DNA of 64,000 nucleotides, taken from PALSA-612 sp963704335 (GTDB taxonomy: Bacteria; Actinomycetota; Thermoleophilia; Gaiellales; Gaiellaceae). The notes below the pieces were generated by a model. It did not search any database. It was not told the origin of the DNA and saw only the letters and a list, made by a program, of their open reading frames with translations. Positions 33,634-42,695 of this stretch are shown piece by piece. The translations under genes and the position numbers were made by a program. The stretch is from contig OY969889.1 of NCBI GenBank assembly GCA_963704335.1, positions 1,674,001 through 1,738,000 of the forward strand. The letters are read 5' to 3'. Each line of letters starts with the position of its first letter. Positions within the stretch are counted from its first letter, which is position 1.

Positions 33634-34377
33634 CTAGAGGCGCCCGGCGCGGATGATGCGGTCGAGGAACTGCTGTGTCCGCGGCTGCGCCGGCGCCGCG
33701 AAGATCTGCTCCGGCGGACCCTGCTCGAGGATGACGCCCTCGTCGAGAAAGCAGACCTGACCTGCGATCTCGCGCGCGAAGGCCATCTCGTGGGTGGCGA
33801 TGACCATCGTCATGCCCCCCTGGGCGAGCTCGCGGATGACGTCGAGCACCTCGCCGACGAGCTCCGGGTCGAGCGCGCTCGTCACCTCGTCCAGCAGCAG
33901 CAGCTGCGGCCTCATCGCGAGCGCGCGAACGATTGCAGCACGCTGCTGCTGGCCTCCGGAGAGCCGGTCCGGGTACTCGGCCGCCTTGTCGGCGAGGCCG
34001 AAGCGGGCGAGCAGTTGCGCCGCACGTGCCTCCGCGTCGGCTTTCGTCTCGCCCAGCGCCTTTCTCGGCCCGAGCGTGACGTTGTCGATCACGCTCATGT
34101 GCGGGAAGAGATTGAAGGCCTGGAAGACGATGCCGATGCCGCGGCGCACAGTGTTGACGTCGACGCCGCGCGCGGTGATCTCGTTGCCGTCCACGAAGAT
34201 GCGGCCGCGGTCGATCGGCTCGAGGAGGTTCACGCAGCGGAGCAGCGTCGACTTGCCCGAGCCGGAGGCGCCGATGAGGCAGGCGACCTCGTGCTCGGCG
34301 ACGTCGAGGTCGATGCCCCGCAGCACGTCCACCTTGCCGAACGACTTGTGGACGTCCTCGAGCCGTACCGCGCTCAT
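33634..34377 (-). CDS. polar amino-acid ABC transporter, ATP-binding protein
   Basis: The 247-residue protein has Walker A GASGSGKST, Q-loop FQAFNLFPHMSV, signature LSGGQQQRAAIVRALA and Walker B LLLLDEVTSALD, in the GlnQ/HisP subfamily. The ATG overlaps the permease stop in ATGA. It energises uptake by the permease and binding protein upstream. Confidence 0.93.
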   Translation of the reverse strand: MSAVRLEDVHKSFGKVDVLRGIDLDVAEHEVACLIGASGSGKSTLLRCVNLLEPIDRGRIFVDGNEITARGVDVNTVRRGIGIVFQAFNLFPHMSVIDNVTLGPRKALGETKADAEARAAQLLARFGLADKAAEYPDRLSGGQQQRAAIVRALAMRPQLLLLDEVTSALDPELVGEVLDVIRELAQGGMTMVIATHEMAFAREIAGQVCFLDEGVILEQGPPEQIFAAPAQPRTQQFLDRIIRAGRL

Positions 34378-35165
34378 ATCGCGATTGCCCCGGTCTGGCG
34401 CCGTCGCCGATCGCGTTCGATCAGGTAGTCGGTGAGCCGCGTGAGGGGAATCGTGATGAGGAGGAACATCAGCGCTGTCGCGAGATAGGGCGTGAAATTG
34501 AACGTCGCGGACGAGTCGATCTGCGACTGCCGGAACGCCTCGACGACGCCGATCAGGGCGACGAGGGCCGTGTCCTTCTGCAGGCCGATGAAGTCGTTCA
34601 ACAACGGTGGGATCACCCGGCGGATCGCCTGCGGGACGATCACGTAGCGCAGCGACTGGCCGTGCGTGAGGCCGAGCGAGCGTGCTGCGGCGTTCTGGCT
34701 CTGATGCACCGAGTCGATTCCGGCCCGGTACACCTCGGACACATAGGCCGTGTAGACGAGGATCAGCGCAACCGTTCCCCACACCATCTCGGCAGGCACG
34801 CCCCAAAGCAGCTCGGGCTCGGAGATGTAGGCCAGCCCGAGCGCGGGGATGCCGAAGCCGAACAGGTAGATGAGCAGGATCGTGGGGATGCCGCGGAAGA
34901 CGTCCGAGTAGACGATCGCCATCAACCGCAGTGGGAAGAAGACGGGCCCGGGGAGGCTGCGGACGACCGCGAGGCCCAGTGCCGTGAAGAGGATCACCGC
35001 CTCGGCGATGCAGAAGATCTTGACGTTCGTGAGAAACGCCGATGCGATGCCTGGGAACGACTCGCGGAAGACCTCCCGGTTGAAGAAGGCTTCCTTGACC
35101 TCCGGCCAACCCGGCGAGGAGACGACGGCGACGACGATCGCGGCGAAGAAGACCGCCGTCGACAC
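34374..35165 (-). CDS. polar amino-acid ABC transporter, permease
   Basis: The 263-residue protein has five or six membrane helices and the HisM-type EAA loop ARSLGLTHGQSLRYVIVPQAIRRVIPP. The GTG at 35165 is the first usable start, but the frame stays open for about 90 bases upstream with plausible coding sequence (KIVGSLTGGRSGGRAVAIAL). A non-standard upstream start is therefore possible and would complete the first helix. Confidence 0.88.
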   Translation of the reverse strand: MSTAVFFAAIVVAVVSSPGWPEVKEAFFNREVFRESFPGIASAFLTNVKIFCIAEAVILFTALGLAVVRSLPGPVFFPLRLMAIVYSDVFRGIPTILLIYLFGFGIPALGLAYISEPELLWGVPAEMVWGTVALILVYTAYVSEVYRAGIDSVHQSQNAAARSLGLTHGQSLRYVIVPQAIRRVIPPLLNDFIGLQKDTALVALIGVVEAFRQSQIDSSATFNFTPYLATALMFLLITIPLTRLTDYLIERDRRRRQTGAIAI

Positions 35166-35256
35166 GAGTGCAATCGCGACGGCGCGGCCACCGGAGCGGC
35201 CGCCCGTCAGGCTGCCGACGATCTTCGAGCCGCGGTCTTCTGCCAGAGCGGTGAGG

Positions 35257-36123
35257 CTAACCCTTCAGCAGCGGCGCGCCGCCGGCAAGCCATCTTTTCT
35301 CGAGCCTGGTCAATGTCCCGCTCGCACGCATCGCCGCGAGCGCCTGATTCACGCAGGAGTCGAGCGACGAGGCCTTCTGGAACACCATGCCGAAGCGCTC
35401 CTTCGTCCCCTTCGTGGGCAGACGGCCGACGACGGTCGAGGTCGGCAACTGCACCCCGGTTATGTAGCCGGTGCTGGGGAAGTCGACCACGAGCCCGTCG
35501 ATCTGCTTGTTCTTGAGAGCGGTAATCGCGTCGCTGTTGGTGTCGTAGACCTTCGGCTTCTCGGTCGGCTTGATGTACCTCGTGATGTAGGTGTAGCTCG
35601 TGGTGCCGATCGCAGCGCCGAGCGTGAAGGGCTTGAGCGCCCTGATGCTCTTCGCCTTGGTGATCGCCGTGCCCTTGATCCCGACCACGGCCTGGTTCAC
35701 GAAGTAGTACGAGTTCGCGAAGTCGACGGCCTTTGCGCGCACGGGGCTATACGAGACCTGCGCCATGTAGAAGTCGAACGTCTTCTTTCCCGGTGCGTAC
35801 GACTTCACGAACGGCACCACCTTCCACGTCACCCCCGCCTTCGTGAAGCCGAGCCGTCTGGCCACTTCGTAGGCGACGGCGGACTCGTACCCCTGGCCGG
35901 AGTACGGGTCGGAGGTCTCGAAGCCATGGCCCGGATTGCCGCCCCACCAGGGTGGGAAGGCCGGGTTGTCCGTCGCGAGCGTGAGCCCGTCGTCGGAGAC
36001 GAGATCGAGGTTCGCCTTTGCGCACTTGCCGGTCAGCTCGGGCTGGGACGGCGCGCTCGTGCCGAGCCCCGCGACGGCGAGGCCGAGGACGGCGACGGAT
36101 CCGAGAACGGCCAGTGTGCGCAT
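35257..36123 (-). CDS. polar amino-acid ABC transporter, substrate-binding protein
   Basis: The 288-residue protein starts at an ATG preceded by AAGGAG at good spacing and has a signal peptide (LAVLGSVAVLGLAVAGLGTS). The family 3 solute-binding fold shows LTLATDNPAFPPWW, YESAVAYEVARRLGF and LKPFTLGAAIGTTSYTYI. There is no lipobox Cys, so it may stay anchored by its signal helix. It starts the SBP-permease-ATPase operon. The ligand is unknown. Confidence 0.9.
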   Translation of the reverse strand: MRTLAVLGSVAVLGLAVAGLGTSAPSQPELTGKCAKANLDLVSDDGLTLATDNPAFPPWWGGNPGHGFETSDPYSGQGYESAVAYEVARRLGFTKAGVTWKVVPFVKSYAPGKKTFDFYMAQVSYSPVRAKAVDFANSYYFVNQAVVGIKGTAITKAKSIRALKPFTLGAAIGTTSYTYITRYIKPTEKPKVYDTNSDAITALKNKQIDGLVVDFPSTGYITGVQLPTSTVVGRLPTKGTKERFGMVFQKASSLDSCVNQALAAMRASGTLTRLEKRWLAGGAPLLKG

Positions 36124-36207
36124 GCCAAGCTCCTTTTCTCCGCAGGAAGCGCGAGCGTACCACCGGCTGGAGGGTTCGAGGAGCGGCGGTCGAAGCTGCG
36201 AAATCCA

Positions 36208-36588
36208 GTGCTCCTCTCGGCCGTGGTGATCTTCAGGCGTTTCGTCCGCGTGTTCAAGCATGCGTGGCACGAGGAGGACTTCGCGCACATCGCAAGCGCA
36301 GCTCTGGCGCTGGTGATCATCGGCACGCTCACCTACACGCTCGGCGGCGACTGGAGCGTTGTCGACGGCTTCTACTTCGCGATGGCGACGCTCACGACGT
36401 CGAGCATCGCCGACCCGAAGCTCACGATCGTCGATCCCTGGCTCAAGATCTTCACGACGTTCTACATCGTCGTCGGGATCGGCATCCTCGTGGAGGTCGC
36501 GCGGCGGCTCGGTGTGTCGTTCATCCGCGTGCGACAGGAAGACAAGGAAGCGAAGGCGGCAAAGAAGGCCGCAGCGTCGGCCGAGTAG
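36208..36588 (+). CDS. small ion-channel-like membrane protein with atypical pore
   Basis: The 126-residue protein has two membrane helices flanking a pore loop (YFAMATLTTSSIADPKL), then a charged C-terminal tail. This matches the two-helix K+ channel domain, but the TVGYGD selectivity filter is replaced by TTSSIADP. GTG codons at 36208, 36223 and 36226 are all possible starts. It is divergent from the amino-acid binding protein with 84 bp between. Confidence 0.65.
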   Translation: MLLSAVVIFRRFVRVFKHAWHEEDFAHIASAALALVIIGTLTYTLGGDWSVVDGFYFAMATLTTSSIADPKLTIVDPWLKIFTTFYIVVGIGILVEVARRLGVSFIRVRQEDKEAKAAKKAAASAE

Positions 36589-36753
36589 CTACTCTCTCTG
36601 GGATGACCTGCGCGACGGCAGTCTCCTTCCCGCTCTATGCGTACGTCGCGCGCGGCTACCTGCGCTAGTCGGCCTGCCCGCTCCGCCGTGGCCGGCTAGG
36701 CGCTATAGGCGGAGCGACCAGTCGTATCCATGTCGTTGAGGAAGGAGAGCAGC

Positions 36754-37068
36754 GTGACTGCAGATTCGGCCAGCGACCCTCGTCTGATCCAGCTCAGAAG
36801 AGAGATCTCGGACACTGACCGCGCCGTGGTGGAGCTCGTCAACAAGCGGCTCAGGCTCGTGGCCACGATCAAGGACTACAAGACCCACCGAGGGATGGAC
36901 TTCGTCGATCCCGATCGGGAGCGTTGGATGCGGAAGTACCTTCACTGGGCGAACCGCGGGCCGCTCTCGGCGGCGGGCCTGGACGAGCTCTTCCAGGAGA
37001 TCCTCGACCTGACCAAGCGGGAGGTTGCGCGGCTCGAGACAGATGAGCGGCAGGCGTCCGGGGTGTGA
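36754..37068 (+). CDS. chorismate mutase, AroQ type
   Basis: The 104-residue all-helical protein shows LIQLRREISDTDRAVVELVNKRLRL and a later VDPDRERWMRKYL, carrying the AroQ active-site Arg/Lys positions. GTG 36754 is preceded by AAGGAG at 6 nt; the ATG at 36730 lies upstream of that site and is less likely. It converts chorismate to prephenate. Its stop overlaps the next start (GTGTGA), coupling it to prephenate dehydrogenase. Confidence 0.85.
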   Translation: MTADSASDPRLIQLRREISDTDRAVVELVNKRLRLVATIKDYKTHRGMDFVDPDRERWMRKYLHWANRGPLSAAGLDELFQEILDLTKREVARLETDERQASGV

Positions 37069-38186
37069 GCGGGTCCCCGCGGCTTCGGCTCGCCGTCGTC
37101 GGCACCGGGCTGATTGGTGCGTCGGTCGGGCTCGCTGCCAAGCGCGCCGGGAACGCGGGAGTCGTGGGCTTCGACGCCGACGAGCGTTCGCTGGCACAGG
37201 CGGTCGAGCGAGGGGCGATCGACGTGCCGTGCCGGTCGATGTCGGACGCTGTGGACGGCGCGGACATCGTGTGCGTGGCCGTGCCGGTCGTGCAGGCTCC
37301 CGTGGTCGTCTCCTCCGTCCTCTCGGCAGCGGAGGAGTGCTGCACGGTGACGGACGTCGGCTCCACGAAGGCGTCTGTGTGCGTTGCTGCGGCAGGCTCG
37401 CCGCGGTTCGTCGGCGGCCACCCCGCGTGCGGGTCCGAGGCGAGTGGCGCCGCGCACGCGAGCGCGGAGCTCTTCGACGGAGCGACATGGTTCCTTACTC
37501 CGCTCGCGGAGACGGACCCGGCGAGCTATCGGCAGGTCCACGCGTTCGTGCTCGAGCTAGGCGCCACACCGGTGGCTATCGATGCGGGCGCGCACGACCG
37601 ACTGGTCGCCCTGACGAGCCATTTGCCTCATGCGCTGGCCAACCTCGTCGTGAACCAGGCGGGGGCCGCGAGCATCGCGGGGCATGATCCGCTCGCGGCG
37701 GCGGGTGGGTCGCTGCGCGACGTGTCCCGCGTCGCCGGCGCCAATCCGCAGATCTGGGTCGACATCTTCCTCGACAACCGCGACGAGCTACTCGCCGCGC
37801 TCGCCGACCACCGCCAGGCGGTCGAGCACGTTGAGGCAGCTCTCGAGGCTCGTGATGGGGAGCTGCTCGAGCGGTGGATCGGCGAGGCTGCCGACAACCG
37901 TCGTCGGGTGCTGCGGGCAGCGTACGCTGCCGACCCGGGCGACCTCTATCGCGTGCGGGCCCACGTGCCGGACGCGCCGGGGGTTCTCGCCTCGGTCACG
38001 CAGGCGCTCGGTGCGGAGCGCATCAACATCGAGGACTTCGAGCTCCACCACCTCTCGCCGGAGCGTGGCGGCGTGCTCGGAATCCTCATAGCCGGTAAGG
38101 CGCAGGCGGCTCGCGCAGGGGCATTGCTGGAAGGTCTGGGCTACGGCGTCATTGTCAGCCCGGCTGCCTCTGCCGCGGACGGCTAG
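37065..38186 (+). CDS. tyrA: prephenate dehydrogenase with ACT domain
   Basis: The 373-residue protein has an NAD Rossmann motif (LAVVGTGLIGASVGLAAKR), the TyrA catalytic region (VGGHPACGSEASG, LTSHLPHALANLVV) and a C-terminal ACT domain (YRVRAHVPDAPGVLASVTQAL) likely used for tyrosine feedback. It converts prephenate to 4-hydroxyphenylpyruvate and works directly after the chorismate mutase it overlaps. Confidence 0.92.
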   Translation: MSGSPRLRLAVVGTGLIGASVGLAAKRAGNAGVVGFDADERSLAQAVERGAIDVPCRSMSDAVDGADIVCVAVPVVQAPVVVSSVLSAAEECCTVTDVGSTKASVCVAAAGSPRFVGGHPACGSEASGAAHASAELFDGATWFLTPLAETDPASYRQVHAFVLELGATPVAIDAGAHDRLVALTSHLPHALANLVVNQAGAASIAGHDPLAAAGGSLRDVSRVAGANPQIWVDIFLDNRDELLAALADHRQAVEHVEAALEARDGELLERWIGEAADNRRRVLRAAYAADPGDLYRVRAHVPDAPGVLASVTQALGAERINIEDFELHHLSPERGGVLGILIAGKAQAARAGALLEGLGYGVIVSPAASAADG

Positions 38187-38515
38187 GCTCGCCCGCCCTC
38201 GAGCGGCAGCCCCGCCGCCTTCCACTCGTCCTTGCCGCCGGGGTAATGGCGGACGTTCCGGTAGCCGAGCTCCTGCAGCCGCCGCCCGACCGCTTCGGAG
38301 GCCTCGCAGGTGGGGCTCGTGCAGTACACGACGATCTCGCTCTCCCGGTCGGGGATGCGGCGAGGCGCACGCTCGTCGACGGACGCGGGCGGGATGTTGA
38401 TCGCACCGGGAAGGTGCGACGCGGCGAAAGAGATCGGCGGCAGTGCGTCGACGAGCACGAGCTCGTCCCCGCGCTCGAGCGCCGCGCAGAGCTGGTCGCG
38501 ATCGACGGTCTGCAT
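38183..38515 (-). CDS. rhodanese-domain protein
   Basis: The 110-residue single rhodanese domain has LVLVDALPPISFAASHLPGA and the active-site loop YCTSPTCEASEAVG with the catalytic Cys first. Its ATG overlaps the sugar permease stop (TGATG), so it is the last gene of the sugar transporter operon. It probably transfers sulfane sulfur or acts as a redox partner; a link to sugar uptake is not obvious. Confidence 0.85.
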   Translation of the reverse strand: MQTVDRDQLCAALERGDELVLVDALPPISFAASHLPGAINIPPASVDERAPRRIPDRESEIVVYCTSPTCEASEAVGRRLQELGYRNVRHYPGGKDEWKAAGLPLEGGRA

Positions 38516-39405
38516 CAGACGACGAACGCGTGGCGCCAGCGGCGGATGATGAGCCACTGAATGAGCACGATGAGAAGTGTGACGGCGAACATCGTCACCG
38601 TGGCGGCCGCGGCATAGCCGTAGCGGAAGTACTCGAACGCCTCGCGGTAGACGAAGAGCGGCAGGTAGGTCGTCGAGTACGGAGGCGGCCCGCCCTCTGT
38701 GACGATGAGCGCCGGCACGAAGTTCGCCTGGAGGCTGAAGATCGTGTCGCGGAACGTGAGGAGGAGCAGCGTCGGCGCCATCACGGGAAGCGTCAGCCGC
38801 CAGAAGACGTAGAGCGGCTTGGCGTTCTCCACCTCGGACAGCTCGTAGAGCTCGGGCGGGATGCTCATGCGCGTCGCGAGCAGCACGATGAAGCCCTCGC
38901 CGATGATGAACAGGCTCATGATGATCACCGCCGCTTGAGCCGCGTTCGGGTCGGTGAGCCACAGCTGCGGGTTGAGCCCGACCCAGCCGAGGAAGACGTT
39001 GATCGGCCCGTAAAGCGGGTTGAAGAGCCACAGGAACAGGAGGGCGTAGGCCATGTCCGGGATGATCGTCGGCAGATATGCGGAGGTCCGGTACGTCCCG
39101 ACGCCGCGGAAACGTCTGTGCAGCAGTAGTGCGAGGAAGAGTGCGCCCGCGATCCTTAGCGGGACCGCGAACGCGACGTAGACGAGTGAGTTGCGAAGCG
39201 ATTTCCGGAAGATCTCGTCGTCGATCAGTTCCTGGAAGTTGTCGAGCCCGATCCAATTGGGAGACGTGATGAGGTCCCAGTCGGAAAGGGCGAATGCGAA
39301 CGTAATGACACCCGGTACGAGGATCAGCGCGGCCAGTCCCAACAGGTACGGCGCCAACATCGCCCACGAGCCGAACCGCTCGGACTTGAGGAAGTCCCGC
39401 ATCAC
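38515..39405 (-). CDS. sugar ABC transporter, permease (MalF type)
   Basis: The 296-residue protein has six membrane helices (LAPYLLGLAALILVPGVITF first) and an EAA-like loop (LYVFWRLTLPVMAPTLLLL). It pairs with the permease at 41808. Its start overlaps the ATPase stop in ATGA. Confidence 0.9.
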   Translation of the reverse strand: MMRDFLKSERFGSWAMLAPYLLGLAALILVPGVITFAFALSDWDLITSPNWIGLDNFQELIDDEIFRKSLRNSLVYVAFAVPLRIAGALFLALLLHRRFRGVGTYRTSAYLPTIIPDMAYALLFLWLFNPLYGPINVFLGWVGLNPQLWLTDPNAAQAAVIIMSLFIIGEGFIVLLATRMSIPPELYELSEVENAKPLYVFWRLTLPVMAPTLLLLTFRDTIFSLQANFVPALIVTEGGPPPYSTTYLPLFVYREAFEYFRYGYAAAATVTMFAVTLLIVLIQWLIIRRWRHAFVV

Positions 39406-40457
39406 CGGTAGACGGCCGCGCCCGTCTCGGCGTCGAACAGGTAGAGGCGACCCGGCGTCTGGCGGATCCGGACCGTCGTACCGACCGCGGGCCGGGTGTC
39501 GGGCCCCGCCCGCACGACGATCGTGTGGCCCGCAGCTTCGAGGTGGAGAAAGGTCTCGTTGCCCGCCTCCTCGACGACCTGTACCTCGGCAGGCGCTCCC
39601 TCGGGTGACCCGTCCATGCTCACGAGCACCTGCTCCGGGCGGATGCCGAGCTCGAGCTGCTGTGAGCCGAGATTCGCGTGGCCGAGGACGAACGGGCCTG
39701 CCCGATAGACGCCGTCAACGTTCTCGAGGGGCAGGACGTTCATGGCCGGGCTGCCGATGAACGTGCCCACGAAGCGGTTTACCGGCCGGCGGTAGATCTC
39801 GGTCGGTGTCGCCACCTGCTGGAGGACGCCCTCGTTGAGCACGGCCACACGATCGCCGAGCGTCAGTGCTTCGACCTGGTCGTGCGTGACGTACACCATC
39901 GTCGAGCCCAGCCGTTGGTGGAGCTGCTTGAGCTCGGCTCGCATGCGGACGCGCAGCTGGGCGTCGAGGTTGGACAGCGGCTCGTCGAGTAAGTACACGT
40001 CCGGCCTGCGCACGAGCGCCCGCGCGAGGGCGACGCGCTGCCGCTCGCCGCCGGAGAGCTGGTACGGGTGGCGGTCGAGGAGGGCGGCGCAGCCGACGAG
40101 CTCCGCAGCCGCGCGGATCCGGCGATCCTGCGTCTGCCGGGGCACCCGGCGGGCGGCGAGGCCGAACCCGACGTTCTCCTTGACGGTGAGGTGGGGGAAG
40201 AGCGCGTAGCTCTGGAAGACCATCGAAATGTTGCGCTTGCCGGCCGGCACACGCGTCACGTCGCGCCCGCCGATCGAGATCGTCCCTTTTGTGACCTCCT
40301 CCAGCCCCGCCGCTGACCGCAGCGCCGTGCTCTTCCCGCAGCCGGACGGCCCCACGATCGTGATCAGCTCACCGTCGGGCACTTCGAGATCCAGGCCCCG
40401 AAGGGCCTGGATCTCTCCGTACTCCTTCCAGACGTCGGCGAAGGAAAGGCTCGCCAC
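39402..40457 (-). CDS. sugar ABC transporter, ATP-binding protein (MalK/UgpC type)
   Basis: The 351-residue protein has Walker A GPSGCGKST, signature LSGGERQRVALARALVRRP, Walker B VYLLDEPLSNLD and a C-terminal TOBE domain (ELGIRPEQVLVS). It lies between the binding protein and the MalF-type permease in one operon. Confidence 0.93.
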   Translation of the reverse strand: MASLSFADVWKEYGEIQALRGLDLEVPDGELITIVGPSGCGKSTALRSAAGLEEVTKGTISIGGRDVTRVPAGKRNISMVFQSYALFPHLTVKENVGFGLAARRVPRQTQDRRIRAAAELVGCAALLDRHPYQLSGGERQRVALARALVRRPDVYLLDEPLSNLDAQLRVRMRAELKQLHQRLGSTMVYVTHDQVEALTLGDRVAVLNEGVLQQVATPTEIYRRPVNRFVGTFIGSPAMNVLPLENVDGVYRAGPFVLGHANLGSQQLELGIRPEQVLVSMDGSPEGAPAEVQVVEEAGNETFLHLEAAGHTIVVRAGPDTRPAVGTTVRIRQTPGRLYLFDAETGAAVYR

Positions 40458-40468
40458 GTCTCGTGTCG

Positions 40469-41782
40469 CTACTTCTTCGCGCGGGCGAAGATCGCCTCGG
40501 TCTGGCTCTCCATCTCACTCGCGACCTTGGCCGCGGTGACACCAGGCTGGTACATGTACTGCTCGAGGATCGACCCTGTTGCGTCCTCGATCTCCGGCCA
40601 TGTCGAAACGTTCGGCAGGGCACGGATCACGGGGATCGTCTCCAGGAAGACCTTCGAGTTCTTCGGCTTTGCGCCGGGGGTGAGGAACGCCTTCGAGTTG
40701 GCGACCGACTTCAGCGACGGCACCGTGCGGCCCGTCCGCGCGATCACCGGGGCGCCCTTCGGCCCGACGGCGTACTCGACGAACTTGTAGGCCTCGTTCT
40801 TCACCTTCGACGCCTTCGACATGCAGTAGGCGTCGGAGTGGAGAATGCCGGCCTGCTTCTTGAACTTCGGCAGGGACTGGATGTCCCAGTCGAAGCCCTT
40901 GATCGTGCGGAACGCCGGCGTCGAGCGGCGGGACGAGAGGATCATCGCCTGGCGCCCGTTCTGGAAGCGCGTCTCGTCGTCCTCTGCCTCGAGCTCGACG
41001 TCACCGGGGATTACCCCGTAGACCGTGTGGAGCTTGAGGAACTCCCGCAGCGCACCCTGGGCAGCCCCGCTGCTCAGCGTCAGGCGGGTCGGGTTCTTCA
41101 CGCTGTTGACGATCTCACCGCCGTTCGACCAGACGAGTGGTGCGAGGCGAATGATGGACGCCTCGACGCCGAGGCCGTACTGGTCGGTCTTGCCGTCGCC
41201 GTCGACATCCTTCGTCAGCTTCTTGGCCTTGTCGATCATCTGGCTCCAGGTCCAGCCCTTCTTCGGGAGCGGGACGTTCGCCTGGTTGAACAGCTTCTTG
41301 TTGTAGTAGACGACCAGGCTCGAGATGTTCTGCGGCTGGCACGTGAGCACGCCGCGGTACGAGAACGCGTCCAGCGGCTGCTTGTAGAAGTCGCTCCTGT
41401 CGAAGAGCTTCGACGCGTTCATCCGCGCCTGAACGGGCTCGAGCACGCCCCTGGCCGCGAACTGTGCGTAGAAGCGGTAGTTGAGCAGGAACAGGTCGGG
41501 CGGCGTGCCACCCGCGAACGACGTCGAGAGCCGGGCCAGGAGATCGTTCCGGTCCGACGCCTCGATCAGCTTGATCTTGATGTCCTTGTTCTGCTTCTGG
41601 AAAGCCGTGACGAGCGTCCGATAGGCCTTGAGCTCCTCCGGCTCACCGAACGCCATGAACGACACCGTCGTCGCCTCAGACGATGACGGTGAGCGATCGC
41701 CCGCGCTCACGTCGACGGCGAGCAGTGCTGCTGCTGCCGCGAGCGAGGCGACGAGCGTCGCTGCAATGGTGATGCGCCTCAT
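40469..41782 (-). CDS. sugar ABC transporter, substrate-binding protein
   Basis: The 437-residue family 1 binding protein has a signal region (ITIAATLVASLAAAAALLAV), VSFMAFGEPEELKAYRTLV, LLARLSTSFAGGTPPDLFLL, GWTWSQMIDKAKKLTKD and DGDGKTDQYGLG. The ATG at 41782 is preceded by GGAGGGGGAGG; the earlier start has no such site. The ligand is unknown, probably an oligosaccharide. Confidence 0.9.
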   Translation of the reverse strand: MRRITIAATLVASLAAAAALLAVDVSAGDRSPSSSEATTVSFMAFGEPEELKAYRTLVTAFQKQNKDIKIKLIEASDRNDLLARLSTSFAGGTPPDLFLLNYRFYAQFAARGVLEPVQARMNASKLFDRSDFYKQPLDAFSYRGVLTCQPQNISSLVVYYNKKLFNQANVPLPKKGWTWSQMIDKAKKLTKDVDGDGKTDQYGLGVEASIIRLAPLVWSNGGEIVNSVKNPTRLTLSSGAAQGALREFLKLHTVYGVIPGDVELEAEDDETRFQNGRQAMILSSRRSTPAFRTIKGFDWDIQSLPKFKKQAGILHSDAYCMSKASKVKNEAYKFVEYAVGPKGAPVIARTGRTVPSLKSVANSKAFLTPGAKPKNSKVFLETIPVIRALPNVSTWPEIEDATGSILEQYMYQPGVTAAKVASEMESQTEAIFARAKK

Positions 41783-41807
41783 AGACCTCCCCCTCCGTGT
41801 TTGGGTA

Positions 41808-42656
41808 TCAGCGACCGAGCCAGCCGGCGCCATGGTACTGCTGCAGGAAGTACTTTTGCAGGAACAAGAACGCGATCAGGATCGGCGCCGTCGCGACCAC
41901 TGCGCCGGCCAGCAGCAACGGGAAGTCCTGCCGGTCGACCACCGCGAGCGAGCGTAATCCGAGCGGCACGGTGAACATCCGCTCGTCGCTGATGAAGATC
42001 AGCGGGTCGAGGAAGTTGCCCCAGGTGACGGCGAACGCGAGCACCGCCACGGCGACGGTGACCGGGCGGACGAGCGGCATCGCCACATGGCGCCACGTCG
42101 CATAGGGGCTCATTCCTTCCAGGCGCGCCGCTTCGAAGAGCTCGGTCGGCAGCCGGCGGAAGCCCCAGTAGAAGAGGAGCACGTAGAACGGCGACGTGCC
42201 GATCAGCGCCGGCGCGATCAGCGGCCAGTAGGTGTTGATCATCCCCAGGTACTTGAACATCACGAAACGCGGCACGAGCAGCGCCGTGATCGGCACCATC
42301 AGGGCGACGAGCGACGCCGCGATCAGCCACGCAGAAGCCCGCCGTGACACGCGCGTCATCGCGAAACCGGCCCAGGATGCGACCAGCACGGTCAGCGGCA
42401 CCGCGACGGCGACGACGTAGAGCGAGTTGAGCGTGTACCAGGGGATGTCGACCTTGTCGAACGCCCGCGGGTAGTTGTCGAACGCGAGCGGCGAGGGCAC
42501 GAGCTCGGGCGTCTGCGGCGGCGGCAGGCCTGCTTTCCGCAGCGAGCCGGAGAGCATGAAGTAGAGCGGGAGCAGAAAGACGAGCGCCATCAGCGCCGCC
42601 GGCAGGTGCCGCCAGCCGCCGCGCGCCATCGTCGATGTCTTCTTACGCCGGGCCAT
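41808..42656 (-). CDS. sugar ABC transporter, permease (MalG type)
   Basis: The 282-residue protein has six membrane helices and the classical EAA motif (LFEAARLEGMSPYATWRHVAMPL). ATG 42656 begins MARRKKTSTM. It is the first gene of the five-gene operon ending in rhodanese and is divergent from the LigD polymerase gene with 39 bp between. Confidence 0.91.
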   Translation of the reverse strand: MARRKKTSTMARGGWRHLPAALMALVFLLPLYFMLSGSLRKAGLPPPQTPELVPSPLAFDNYPRAFDKVDIPWYTLNSLYVVAVAVPLTVLVASWAGFAMTRVSRRASAWLIAASLVALMVPITALLVPRFVMFKYLGMINTYWPLIAPALIGTSPFYVLLFYWGFRRLPTELFEAARLEGMSPYATWRHVAMPLVRPVTVAVAVLAFAVTWGNFLDPLIFISDERMFTVPLGLRSLAVVDRQDFPLLLAGAVVATAPILIAFLFLQKYFLQQYHGAGWLGR

Positions 42657-42695
42657 TCGGGGGAAGAGGAATCGTACGCCGCTAGGGTCCATGGC

